Positions 1 to 5,671 of a DNA stretch of 6,459 nucleotides are shown here, piece by piece (within the stretch, counting starts at the first letter, position 1; every line of letters begins with the position of its first letter). The stretch lies in contig LUSA01000056.1 of NCBI GenBank assembly GCA_001629235.1, positions 1-6,459 on the forward strand, given 5' to 3'. The DNA is from Marine group II euryarchaeote REDSEA-S43_B8 (GTDB lineage: Archaea; Thermoplasmatota; Poseidoniia; Poseidoniales; Thalassarchaeaceae). A program made the translations under genes and the position numbers. Under the pieces are notes generated by a model. That model was not told the DNA's origin. It worked only from the letters and a program-made list of their open reading frames with translations, and ran no database searches.

Positions 1-1623
1 GTTTTCGCCATCGCTGTGCAGAGGGCAGCTAAGCACGTTTCCACTCCAGTCCTTGTGGCGCTGCCTGTAGTTGCCGTGATCTATGCATCCTTCTTCGACT
101 CTCTACGCGATGAAAGCGATCTGATATGGGCACTTCTCAATGGTATTCCATACCTGGGGGAAACGACGGACATTCTCCTATTTGACACTCCCAGATGGGC
201 CGCCCTTCTACTGTTATCCATACCGGCATCCGTTGCAATCCACCTCCCTTCGGAAAAGGAGCGTGAGGGTGGGTCAAGATACGGACCAGAGCAACTCTTC
301 GGACCCGCAGTCGCTGTCCTCCTCTCCGTGGCATTCCTCCTTCCAGATCCACAGACTGCACCCATAGTCATCGTGACAGTCATTACTGCTGGAGCATGGA
401 GGCAGGGAGTAATCAATTGGTTCTGGATTTCTCCCATAGCATGGTTCTGGGCTTCTCTGGAGCTATTCCAGTATCTCGAAGTCGGACAGGGCTCGGACTA
501 TGCACGAGTCGTTGGGGGGTTGGCTGGATTCTCCCAGTACCTGCTTTTCCATAACGGATTGCTTCTCACTAACTCACCGTTCGAAGACCATGATGCAGGG
601 AACGACGAATTTCTGGGTCTGGCTTCCAGAGGGTACGGATACGCCTTCCTTCTAATTTCTGGAGGAGTAAGCGGAGTTCTCCCATTCATCTCTGCCTTGG
701 TGGCTGGCTGGGACGGCCTCAGGACTGGCACTCCAATCGTACTACACGGATCTGTTTTGGTCCAAACTCTGACTCTCGAGTCATGGTTGCGTGAGGATTT
801 TGGACTCCATTCCGAAGATGCGCTGATTTGGCCTATCGCTGTCGGCATTGTAATGGTCGGATTGTCATGGCGCAGGGTGGATCCCTACGGACGGGAGGTC
901 ATGGTCCAGACTGTTGGAACATCCGAGTCAGAGCCCTTCGACATGGAGAAGGACTTCGGGATGTTCGGCTCCGCATTCTTCCTGATTGCCATGTTCCCAT
1001 ACTCCGAGTTCATAGAAGTGGATTTCGCATTCGGGGCATCGATAGTGCTCCTATCCTTGCATCACGTCATCGTCGGTTTCGGCAGAGATCACGGATGGAG
1101 GAGGCTCATCAGCCTGATCGGCATGCCTTCAGGCCTCATAGTCACAGGTGTTGCTTATGAGGGTCTGATCATGGTGCTGATGCTATTCCTAGCATCTTTG
1201 ACTCTCATTGGTCAGGCTGTCCTATACGCCTCAAGAGGGGGTTTGGAGATCGGAAGCACAATTGAGGGTGCAGCCCCGATTGCCTCAAACGTAGGGGTCT
1301 CTGAGCCTTCTCCTGAGCCTAGCGAAACCAAAGAAGAACCAACTGAGATCAGTGAGGAGGCAGAAACAGAAGATGATGCGCCCTCGGAAGAGATGGACGA
1401 GCAGGAAAGTCCCGAACCGGAACCAGTGAAACCACAATCTCCGTTATTCGAATCAGAAGAAGCCATCTTCGGAATTAGGTTGGAGCCCAACATGATGTAC
1501 AACCTCAGAGAGATGATCTCGACAAACAGAACCGTAGACTTCAGCAAATGGTCTCCAGTATTGGCGATTAGCTCCAGCGGATCAATAGTCCTGAACTGGG
1601 AGAAATCCTCAGAGGAGGAGTGA
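1..1623 (+). CDS. Polytopic membrane protein of unknown function with acidic linker and small C-terminal domain (5' end outside window)
   Basis: I do not recognise this family. The frame is open to the first base of the window, and the first possible start (GTG at 16) has no visible ribosome binding site, so the gene probably begins upstream. Counting from that GTG, the first ~405 residues hold about ten to twelve hydrophobic segments, for example near residues 10-28, 58-76, 94-127, 132-150, 165-185, 207-232, 269-285, 317-345 and 360-405. This indicates an integral membrane protein. Residues ~430-475 are a low-complexity stretch rich in Glu, Pro and Ser, which should be a flexible linker. The last ~58 residues look like a small folded domain, with a hydrophobic strand near 'VLAISSSGSIVLNW' and an acidic tip. 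The linker and C-terminal domain are probably on one side of the membrane, with the domain available to bind a partner. The gene ends 10 nt from the convergent cold-shock gene. No transporter or enzyme motif was identified, so function is left open. Confidence 0.85.
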   Translation, partial: VFAIAVQRAAKHVSTPVLVALPVVAVIYASFFDSLRDESDLIWALLNGIPYLGETTDILLFDTPRWAALLLLSIPASVAIHLPSEKEREGGSRYGPEQLFGPAVAVLLSVAFLLPDPQTAPIVIVTVITAGAWRQGVINWFWISPIAWFWASLELFQYLEVGQGSDYARVVGGLAGFSQYLLFHNGLLLTNSPFEDHDAGNDEFLGLASRGYGYAFLLISGGVSGVLPFISALVAGWDGLRTGTPIVLHGSVLVQTLTLESWLREDFGLHSEDALIWPIAVGIVMVGLSWRRVDPYGREVMVQTVGTSESEPFDMEKDFGMFGSAFFLIAMFPYSEFIEVDFAFGASIVLLSLHHVIVGFGRDHGWRRLISLIGMPSGLIVTGVAYEGLIMVLMLFLASLTLIGQAVLYASRGGLEIGSTIEGAAPIASNVGVSEPSPEPSETKEEPTEISEEAETEDDAPSEEMDEQESPEPEPVKPQSPLFESEEAIFGIRLEPNMMYNLREMISTNRTVDFSKWSPVLAISSSGSIVLNWEKSSEEE

Positions 1624-1633
1624 GCCGACTAGT

Positions 1634-1840
1634 TCACTCTTCTTCAGACTCGCCAATCTTTCGAACATTGATGGCGTTCGGGCCCTTGTCACTGTCCCCA
1701 ATTTCGAATTCGACAATGTCTCCTTCGCTAATCCTTCCGTCTACCTCAGTAGTGTGCACGAAGAGATCATCTCCCTCATCGCGTCCAATGAACCCATATC
1801 CTTTCACGTAGTTGAACCACTTCACAGTTCCCGTCTCCAT
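1634..1840 (-). CDS. cspA: Cold-shock domain protein (CspA family)
   Basis: This is a 68-residue single cold-shock domain, the usual length for CspA-type proteins. It is expected to bind single-stranded RNA or DNA and to act as an RNA chaperone in the cytoplasm. The sequence shows the family signature in order: 'GTVKWFN' at residues 4-10, the RNP1-type motif 'KGYGFI' at 13-18, the RNP2-type motif 'LFVHT' at 26-30, and a late 'KGPNAINV' that matches the conserved KGPxAxNV segment. The usual Phe of RNP1 is Tyr, and the residue after the RNP2 His is Thr rather than Phe. The C-terminus ends in an acidic 'GESEEE'. The ATG at 1840 is the only start that fits the family. No Shine-Dalgarno sequence precedes it, and an AT-rich box about 26 nt upstream would suit a leaderless transcript. 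Cold-shock domains are common in bacteria but patchy in archaea, so ancient transfer is plausible. Confidence 0.96.
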   Translation of the reverse strand: METGTVKWFNYVKGYGFIGRDEGDDLFVHTTEVDGRISEGDIVEFEIGDSDKGPNAINVRKIGESEEE

Positions 1841-1861
1841 GGGCTAGGCTCGAAAAACAGG

Positions 1862-1869
1862 TTATTGAA
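1862..1869 (-). promoter_or_regulatory. Possible TATA box for the cold-shock gene
   Basis: Read on the minus strand this is TTCAATAA, lying 22-29 nt upstream of the csp ATG. Archaeal TATA boxes sit about 26 nt before the transcription start, so this spacing would give a leaderless mRNA, consistent with the lack of a Shine-Dalgarno sequence. The match to the archaeal consensus is weak, and csp could instead be read through from the gene upstream. Confidence 0.3.
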
Positions 1870-1896
1870 CTAGACTGCTCACAGAGGTGCGAGTCG

Positions 1897-3030
1897 CTAG
1901 AACACGTCATCTTCGTCTTCTGAATCGTCGAATGAAATCATTCCGCTGGATTTCCCCGTCTTCCCCTTTGCCGGGGACTTCTTGGCTGTCTCCTTCTTGG
2001 GCTTTTCTTCCACCTCTCCGGTTAGCTGAGCCTTACGGGCGGCCGCAGCCTCCTCCTCCTTCCTCTTCAATTCCTCAGGGTCTATTCCCTGCTGTGCAGC
2101 GAGCTTGGCCCTTCGCTCGTCACGGGCCTTGATCTCTAGGAGCCTCTGCCTGGCTTTGTCGTAGTGCTGAAGCATGTACATTGCATCGTGCTCTAGTAGA
2201 GGCGAGTCCGAGATTATCGTGATGTCCATCCAATCCCCCTCCTCGGCGAGGTACTCGGCGAAGGGCTCGAACTTCAGGTCGGACTTCTTAATCTGCGTGT
2301 AGTGGAGTGCGTTACCCATCCTGTGCTCGACTCCCGCAAAGTGGCAGTAGAACGTCGAGCCGCCGTAGGTCTCCCTTGCTTGATCGAAGAGCTCCGCATA
2401 GTCCTCGCTGGTCCTTAGTCTCCCATGACCCCGAGCGTGGATGTGTCCCATATTCAGAACAGGGACCGTCCCCTCAACGTGATTGCAAACTTCCAGAACT
2501 TCTTCTACGGTGCCCCACAACTCCTGTCTTCCGGAAGTCTCGACCCCGACTAGTGATGGCTCAGATTCATGCACCCAGGGGAATGCGTAGTAATCTTCCT
2601 CTTCCTCCTCATCTCCCCAAACTTCTCTGACTCGCTCGACTACTCCCGCCATGACATTGGCCACCTGCTCATTTGCCTCGGCCCCAGGTTCGTACTCTCC
2701 GTATGGTCCTACATGGAATGTTAGATGTCTTGCGTTGATTATTTTTCCAGCCTGAAGGCTCGTCTCCATCTTCGAAAGAGTCCTGTTTCTTTCCCTCTTG
2801 CTACCGAGTAGTTCCGCGTAGTAAGGGCCGTGCATGTTCATCTCGAAGTCAGACTTCCAAGAGAGTATTCCAGCCTGCCAATATTGGTCGAAATGCTGGG
2901 GCTGGATGGTTCTGACTGTCTGCACCTCCATAGCATCTAGGCCAAGCACGGTGATATCGTCCATCCCCTCGACTATGGTGCGGCCCTTGCAGGAGAGGGG
3001 AACTCCGGCTGGCCCTAGTTTGAGTGGCAT
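1897..3030 (-). CDS. Endonuclease IV-like TIM-barrel protein (AP endonuclease family 2 fold) with charged C-terminal tail
   Basis: This is a 377-residue protein. Residues 1-~290 resemble the archaeal endonuclease IV / sugar-phosphate isomerase TIM-barrel family. The opening 'LGPAGVPLSCKGRT' followed by 'LGLDAMEVQ' is typical of archaeal members. Motifs matching the Nfo metal-site strands are 'MHGPYY' (66-71), 'FHVG' with His106, 'VGVETSGRQ' with Glu164, 'LNMGHIHARG' with His196, 'FYCH' with His230, and 'IISDSP' near 275. Two usual ligands seem changed (Asp to Asn193, Glu to Asp275), so zinc binding and AP-endonuclease activity are uncertain. An acidic insert (~139-146) and a tail from ~291 set it apart. 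The tail is a charged helix, then a Lys/Ala/Pro stretch 'KKSPAKGKTGK', then an acidic end closing with Phe. The ATG at 3030 is preferred because the family motif starts directly after it and GAGG precedes it by 8 nt. The likely role is DNA repair or an unknown sugar-phosphate reaction. Confidence 0.85.
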   Translation of the reverse strand: MPLKLGPAGVPLSCKGRTIVEGMDDITVLGLDAMEVQTVRTIQPQHFDQYWQAGILSWKSDFEMNMHGPYYAELLGSKRERNRTLSKMETSLQAGKIINARHLTFHVGPYGEYEPGAEANEQVANVMAGVVERVREVWGDEEEEEDYYAFPWVHESEPSLVGVETSGRQELWGTVEEVLEVCNHVEGTVPVLNMGHIHARGHGRLRTSEDYAELFDQARETYGGSTFYCHFAGVEHRMGNALHYTQIKKSDLKFEPFAEYLAEEGDWMDITIISDSPLLEHDAMYMLQHYDKARQRLLEIKARDERRAKLAAQQGIDPEELKRKEEEAAAARKAQLTGEVEEKPKKETAKKSPAKGKTGKSSGMISFDDSEDEDDVF

Positions 3031-3038
3031 CCCATTGG

Positions 3039-3042
3039 CCTC
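3039..3042 (-). promoter_or_regulatory. Ribosome binding site supporting the ATG at 3030
   Basis: The minus-strand GAGG lies 8 nt before the ATG at 3030. It favours that start over an upstream in-frame TTG at 3072, which would add 14 residues that do not resemble the family. Confidence 0.45.
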
Positions 3043-3063
3043 GCGGGTCCGGCCGAAAGGGTG

Positions 3064-3078
3064 CCCCTTCAAAAGGGG
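3064..3078. repeat. Perfect inverted repeat between the PfkB-like and TIM-barrel genes
   Basis: CCCCTT and AAGGGG are separated by three bases (CAA on the plus strand), giving a 6-bp stem. The repeat lies 30 nt after the stop of the PfkB-like gene and 34 nt before the TIM-barrel ATG. In RNA it could form a short hairpin, acting as an mRNA-processing or attenuation element or a 3' end for the upstream gene. As DNA it could be a protein-binding site. No long T-run follows it on the minus strand, so a bacterial-style terminator is unlikely. Confidence 0.45.
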
Positions 3079-3107
3079 TTTCAGTGAAGTTTCCGATTTA
3101 CGCTAGA

Positions 3108-3761
3108 TTACTCGAATAGAGACATGGCCGCAATCGCAACAGCAGATGACCCATAACCAGAAGTCGGCAGAGCACATAGGAACCCTGCTAGCCACCGCTC
3201 GGTTCTCATGTCCTCTTCAACTTCTACCACATCTCTCCCCATTGAGTGACTCACTTCTGCTACTCCTTCAACAGGATCGAAGGTGCACACGATAGGAACT
3301 GCCCCTCTATCCCTAATCTCGTCTAAGAGGAGGTTCGGAGGAGTCTCTTCGATCTTTGAAATCTCTTCCAATGCCTCATTGCTGATGAAAAGCAGGTTAA
3401 CCTGTCTGATCCTATCGATTACGGAACCCCATGCCTCCTCTAGCCTGTCGGCCTCACTAGGAACTCCAACTATCATTGCTGACTTACAACCCTCCAACTC
3501 AGCGAATGTCAATGACGAACCCCAAGCCGATTTCATCGAATCACCAACTAATGGGCCGTCAGAGGAAAGGACTAGCCAGTGCTTGTTACCCAGGACCGCC
3601 CTCCAATCGATTAGGCCCTGGTCGAACTCGTCATACTGGTCGGATTCGATGATGAAATCAACTTCTGCTCCTATTCGAATCGCCTCTTCTGTGACCGTGG
3701 AAGCAACATCGCCCCCACCAATTCTTCCCAGACCGGCAATCCTGATCGGCATCCCTTCCAT
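3108..3761 (-). CDS. Short PfkB/ribokinase-fold protein with degenerate active site (probable pseudokinase)
   Basis: This is a 217-residue cytosolic protein, well below the ~300 usual for PfkB sugar kinases such as archaeal KDG kinase. By eye the family outline can be followed. 'GGGDVA...AIRIGAEVDFI' (15-37) resembles the N-terminal GG..NvA..laRLG segment. 'IDWRAVLGNKHWLVLSSDGP' (51-70) resembles the strand and helix before the first substrate loop. 'VNLLFISNEALEEI' (121-134) matches the conserved NE segment. 'VPIVCTFDPVEGV' (155-167) sits where TxGxxG lies. 'MRTERWLAGFLCAL' (185-198) lines up with the GAGDaFaaGFl signature. The GAGD motif appears as MRTE, so the anion-hole glycines are lost and the catalytic Asp is Glu. 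About 60 residues that normally form the lid are absent. Kinase activity is therefore doubtful, and a binding or regulatory role is possible. It starts 34 nt after the Pelota stop. The ATG at 3761 was chosen over the ATG at 3752 because GAGGG lies just upstream of it. The fold call is an unaided visual alignment. Confidence 0.7.
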   Translation of the reverse strand: MEGMPIRIAGLGRIGGGDVASTVTEEAIRIGAEVDFIIESDQYDEFDQGLIDWRAVLGNKHWLVLSSDGPLVGDSMKSAWGSSLTFAELEGCKSAMIVGVPSEADRLEEAWGSVIDRIRQVNLLFISNEALEEISKIEETPPNLLLDEIRDRGAVPIVCTFDPVEGVAEVSHSMGRDVVEVEEDMRTERWLAGFLCALPTSGYGSSAVAIAAMSLFE

Positions 3762-3765
3762 GGTT

Positions 3766-3770
3766 CCCTC
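3766..3770 (-). promoter_or_regulatory. Ribosome binding site of the PfkB-like gene
   Basis: The minus-strand GAGGG lies 4 nt before the ATG at 3761 and 13 nt before the in-frame ATG at 3752. It sits within the 34-nt gap after the Pelota stop codon, which is consistent with translation from a shared mRNA. Confidence 0.45.
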
Positions 3771-3795
3771 TGAACATACCCATCAAGAGGGTTGT

Positions 3796-4848
3796 CTATT
3801 CCAACTTCCACCTGAGGATTGCGATTGCTCCCCCCATTCCCAGGAGTTGCTTGCCAGAATCATGCTCGGAAGATGCCTGAATCACCCTCCCGCCAGATGC
3901 CTTGACCGAACTCGCTATTTCCTCCCATTGAGCGGATTCTTCTTCCCCCCTCAGTAGTCCTGCTTCAATCACCAAGGTCTCGACCGCACCCTGTTCGGAA
4001 GCTTCGGACACCATCTTCTTGCCATAGGTGACAGCTCCATCTGTTGAAATCCGTCTGAGTGCCTCCTCGATTGCCTTGACTTGTTCCACTATCGCATGCT
4101 CTCCGAGCAGAGTGTCGGCGAGGCCCTCCGAAAGGACCTCGTTCGCCGCAGCCCTACCTCCGATTGAAGTGGGCACATTCACCACACTGTTATTAGCCCC
4201 CGAATCTCTCAATTTTGACTCGAACCCCTCTCTGGCTAGTCCCGGTCCGCAGATGATCAAGGGGATTCCATCAGGAAAAACCATCTTCGCCTCCTTTGCT
4301 ACTTTTTCGAAGAACTCCTCTCTGACTGCGGTTGAGTCTCCCGTTCTCTTCCCACCTCCGCGTAGATTGAACTGGGAGACATCTCTGATTCCATGAGTTG
4401 CAACCTCGAAGATCAGGATCTCGTCATTCTCTACCACCATGAGTCCGGACCTAGTCTTCTTTCCTGAAGCGATAGCTTCCTTCACTAGCGATTCATCTGA
4501 CTTGGACAAACCTCCCTCGCGAGTCAACTCTATCTCGTCACCAGGAGAAATAACGTGAGTATGGTGGCTGCCGATGTCTATCTTGGCCTCCTTAATCACG
4601 CCATGTACACGGAGGCTGTCCGTGAATGGCTGGAAGGCAGTCTCCGCAGCCTCTAAGAGAATCCACATGGGCTTCCTCTCCGCACTCTTTGCACGACCAT
4701 CCTCCCTAGTGCCCGTGGTAGAGTCTCTTCTGTGTGAGAGCATCCCAACAAGGCAACCAGTACCGCAGACCTGGGATAGGACCCACAGATCGTCCTCGCT
4801 CTCTATCCTCAGTCTAACTCCCTCGTCCAACCTCTTGACGCGACGCAT
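3796..4848 (-). CDS. pelA: Pelota / Dom34 mRNA surveillance and ribosome rescue factor
   Basis: Pelota recognises stalled ribosomes with an empty or blocked A site and, with the archaeal EF1A-type GTPase and ABCE1, promotes subunit dissociation. The 350-residue protein has the normal archaeal length and the three expected domains. Residues 1-~110 are the Sm-like N-terminal domain, including 'DEGVRLRIESEDDLWVL' (8-24) and 'GDEIELTRE' (103-111). Residues ~134-260 are the central eRF1-like domain, with 'GLMVVENDEILIFEV' (135-149), 'GGGKRTGDS' (164-172) and 'IICGPGLAREGF' (198-209). Residues ~262-350 are the C-terminal domain, with 'TYGKKMVSEASEQGAVETL' (274-292) and 'LLGMGGAIAILRW' (335-347). 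As expected for Pelota, the eRF1 GGQ motif is absent. The usual PGF of the central domain is PGL. The ATG at 4848 is supported by GGGAGG at 7 nt. An upstream GTG at 4911 would add 21 residues outside the family pattern. It is the first of four co-directional genes and is divergent from aroE. Confidence 0.96.
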   Translation of the reverse strand: MRRVKRLDEGVRLRIESEDDLWVLSQVCGTGCLVGMLSHRRDSTTGTREDGRAKSAERKPMWILLEAAETAFQPFTDSLRVHGVIKEAKIDIGSHHTHVISPGDEIELTREGGLSKSDESLVKEAIASGKKTRSGLMVVENDEILIFEVATHGIRDVSQFNLRGGGKRTGDSTAVREEFFEKVAKEAKMVFPDGIPLIICGPGLAREGFESKLRDSGANNSVVNVPTSIGGRAAANEVLSEGLADTLLGEHAIVEQVKAIEEALRRISTDGAVTYGKKMVSEASEQGAVETLVIEAGLLRGEEESAQWEEIASSVKASGGRVIQASSEHDSGKQLLGMGGAIAILRWKLE

Positions 4849-4855
4849 TCCTGTG

Positions 4856-4861
4856 CCTCCC
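4856..4861 (-). promoter_or_regulatory. Strong Shine-Dalgarno site of the Pelota gene
   Basis: The minus-strand GGGAGG lies 7 nt before the ATG at 4848. It decides the start against the longer in-frame GTG at 4911. Its first two bases overlap the 13-bp palindrome at 4860-4872. Confidence 0.7.
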
Positions 4862-4872
4862 GACACTGTCGG
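4860..4872. repeat. 13-bp palindrome in the pelA-aroE divergent region
   Basis: CCGACACTGTCGG is a perfect palindrome around a single central C. It overlaps the edge of the Pelota Shine-Dalgarno site and lies 51 nt upstream of aroE. It could be a binding site for a dimeric regulator, or a small RNA hairpin masking the Pelota ribosome binding site. A palindrome this short can also arise by chance. Confidence 0.4.
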
Positions 4873-4898
4873 TGAAGGAGCACTCTTGAAACCTTCAT

Positions 4899-4913
4899 CG
4901 GTGATAACCACCG
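4899..4913. repeat. Inverted repeat just upstream of aroE
   Basis: CGGTG and CACCG flank a 5-nt AT-rich spacer (ATAAC). The repeat ends 9 nt before the aroE ATG, so it could be an operator or a leader hairpin affecting aroE translation. The stem is only 5 bp and the evidence is weak. Confidence 0.3.
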
Positions 4914-4922
4914 GCGAGAGCC

Positions 4923-5648
4923 ATGGATGCGCCCGCCCACTGGGGTGTCGCAGGCTACCCCATCTCTCATTCTGTCACTCCCAAGCTTTTCTCGATAGTG
5001 GGGGATGCAATGGGGCTGGTCCAAGCAGAGCAGATATTTGTCGAAGCATCTAGTGAGGGGGAGTTCTACTCCAAGGTAGAGGCGTTGGACGGAGATCTTT
5101 GGCTCTCTTGCACTGCCCCACTGAAGCACTCTCCACATTCCAGATTGGGGGTGCAAGGACCTGTGGGCGTTAACGCAATCAACCAACTAATGAGAACAAA
5201 TGGGGTTTGGAAGGGAGCTAGTACTGATGGAGCAGGCTTCGTTTCTGCTTGCAGACACATAGGTGTCGAACCATCTGGTTCGATCCTCAGAATGAGGGGG
5301 GGAGGTTCTGCCGCTCGATCCATCGCAGCCGCATGGTCCTCAGAAGGAGGCTCGATAATCCCAGAGATGGGACGCAGGAAACTCGTAAGAGGACCTTGGG
5401 ATTCCAGCATATTGGAGTCAGGAAATGCTGACATTTCGATAGATCTTGATTCAGCCCCCGCCGGAGGTCAATCCGTTGAACTTGAGTCAGATATTCAGGT
5501 CTCAATTTCCTACAATGCGTCTTCATCTAAGGAGGACTTCGCCATCATCATGTTAGCCGCCCAGCATCTGGAGGCATGGCACTGCCTCTTCGCATCAAAA
5601 GACGAGAAAAATATTCCAAGTTTGGAAGATGTTCTGTCCCATTTATGA
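4923..5648 (+). CDS. aroE: Shikimate 5-dehydrogenase, compact form
   Basis: AroE reduces 3-dehydroshikimate to shikimate with NADPH, a cytosolic step toward chorismate and aromatic amino acids. At 241 residues it is about 30 shorter than typical AroE. The substrate-binding half is recognisable: 'GYPISHSVTP' (11-20) matches the G.PI.HS.SP motif, 'TAPLK' (64-68) carries the catalytic Lys68, 'VGVNAI' (81-86) matches the aVNt motif, and 'STDGAGF' (100-106) carries the catalytic Asp102, with Ser in place of the usual Asn. The cofactor half has a glycine-rich loop 'RGGGSAAR' (125-132) instead of GaGGaaR. The segment between 'SYNAS' (196-200) and 'MLAAQ' (210-214) is abridged, although the conserved Gln214 is kept. 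Loss of much of the late Rossmann region could change cofactor binding. The ATG at 4923 gives a normal family N-terminus; the next Met is inside the first domain. It is divergent from pelA and ends 23 nt from the convergent carboxylase gene. No other shikimate genes are present in the window. Confidence 0.9.
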   Translation: MDAPAHWGVAGYPISHSVTPKLFSIVGDAMGLVQAEQIFVEASSEGEFYSKVEALDGDLWLSCTAPLKHSPHSRLGVQGPVGVNAINQLMRTNGVWKGASTDGAGFVSACRHIGVEPSGSILRMRGGGSAARSIAAAWSSEGGSIIPEMGRRKLVRGPWDSSILESGNADISIDLDSAPAGGQSVELESDIQVSISYNASSSKEDFAIIMLAAQHLEAWHCLFASKDEKNIPSLEDVLSHL

Positions 5649-5671
5649 TTCGAAGAAATTGGAATTACATA

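Larger units (their letters stand above)
4849..4922. promoter_or_regulatory. Divergent promoter region between pelA and aroE
   Basis: These 74 nt separate the Pelota start (minus) from the aroE start (plus), so promoters for both directions should lie here or overlap the gene ends. No convincing archaeal TATA box was seen on either strand. The best AT-rich patch is around 4885-4892. Two small inverted repeats fall inside the region. Confidence 0.45.

Noticed and set aside
1212..1547. 111-codon minus-strand open frame under the acidic linker of the membrane protein
   Set aside because: Its Ser-rich low-complexity sequence is the reverse complement of Glu-rich codons, so it is a compositional shadow.
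1853..1857. Run of five T on the minus strand after the TIM-barrel stop as a terminator
   Set aside because: A five-base run is too short to support a terminator call alone, and no further T-tract or hairpin accompanies it.
3031..3072. N-terminal extension of the TIM-barrel gene from a TTG at 3072
   Set aside because: The TTG falls in the loop of an inverted repeat, the 14 extra residues do not resemble the family, and the ATG at 3030 has GAGG at 8 nt and starts right at the family motif.
3283..3957. 224-codon plus-strand open frame opposite the PfkB-like and Pelota genes
   Set aside because: It is antisense to two better-supported genes, has Ser/Pro-rich composition typical of a shadow frame, and shows no recognisable motif.
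4849..4911. N-terminal extension of Pelota from a GTG at 4911
   Set aside because: Pelota proteins begin at the segment encoded from the ATG at 4848, which has an excellent GGGAGG site at 7 nt. The extension would use up nearly all of the divergent promoter region.
4574..5053. 159-codon plus-strand open frame spanning the start of Pelota and aroE
   Set aside because: It overlaps both genes out of frame, has no domain resemblance, and would run through the divergent promoter region.
5649..5671. Bidirectional terminator between aroE and the carboxylase gene
   Set aside because: The 23-nt gap is AT-rich and contains TTCGAA, but it has no stem of useful length and no clear T-tract on either strand.
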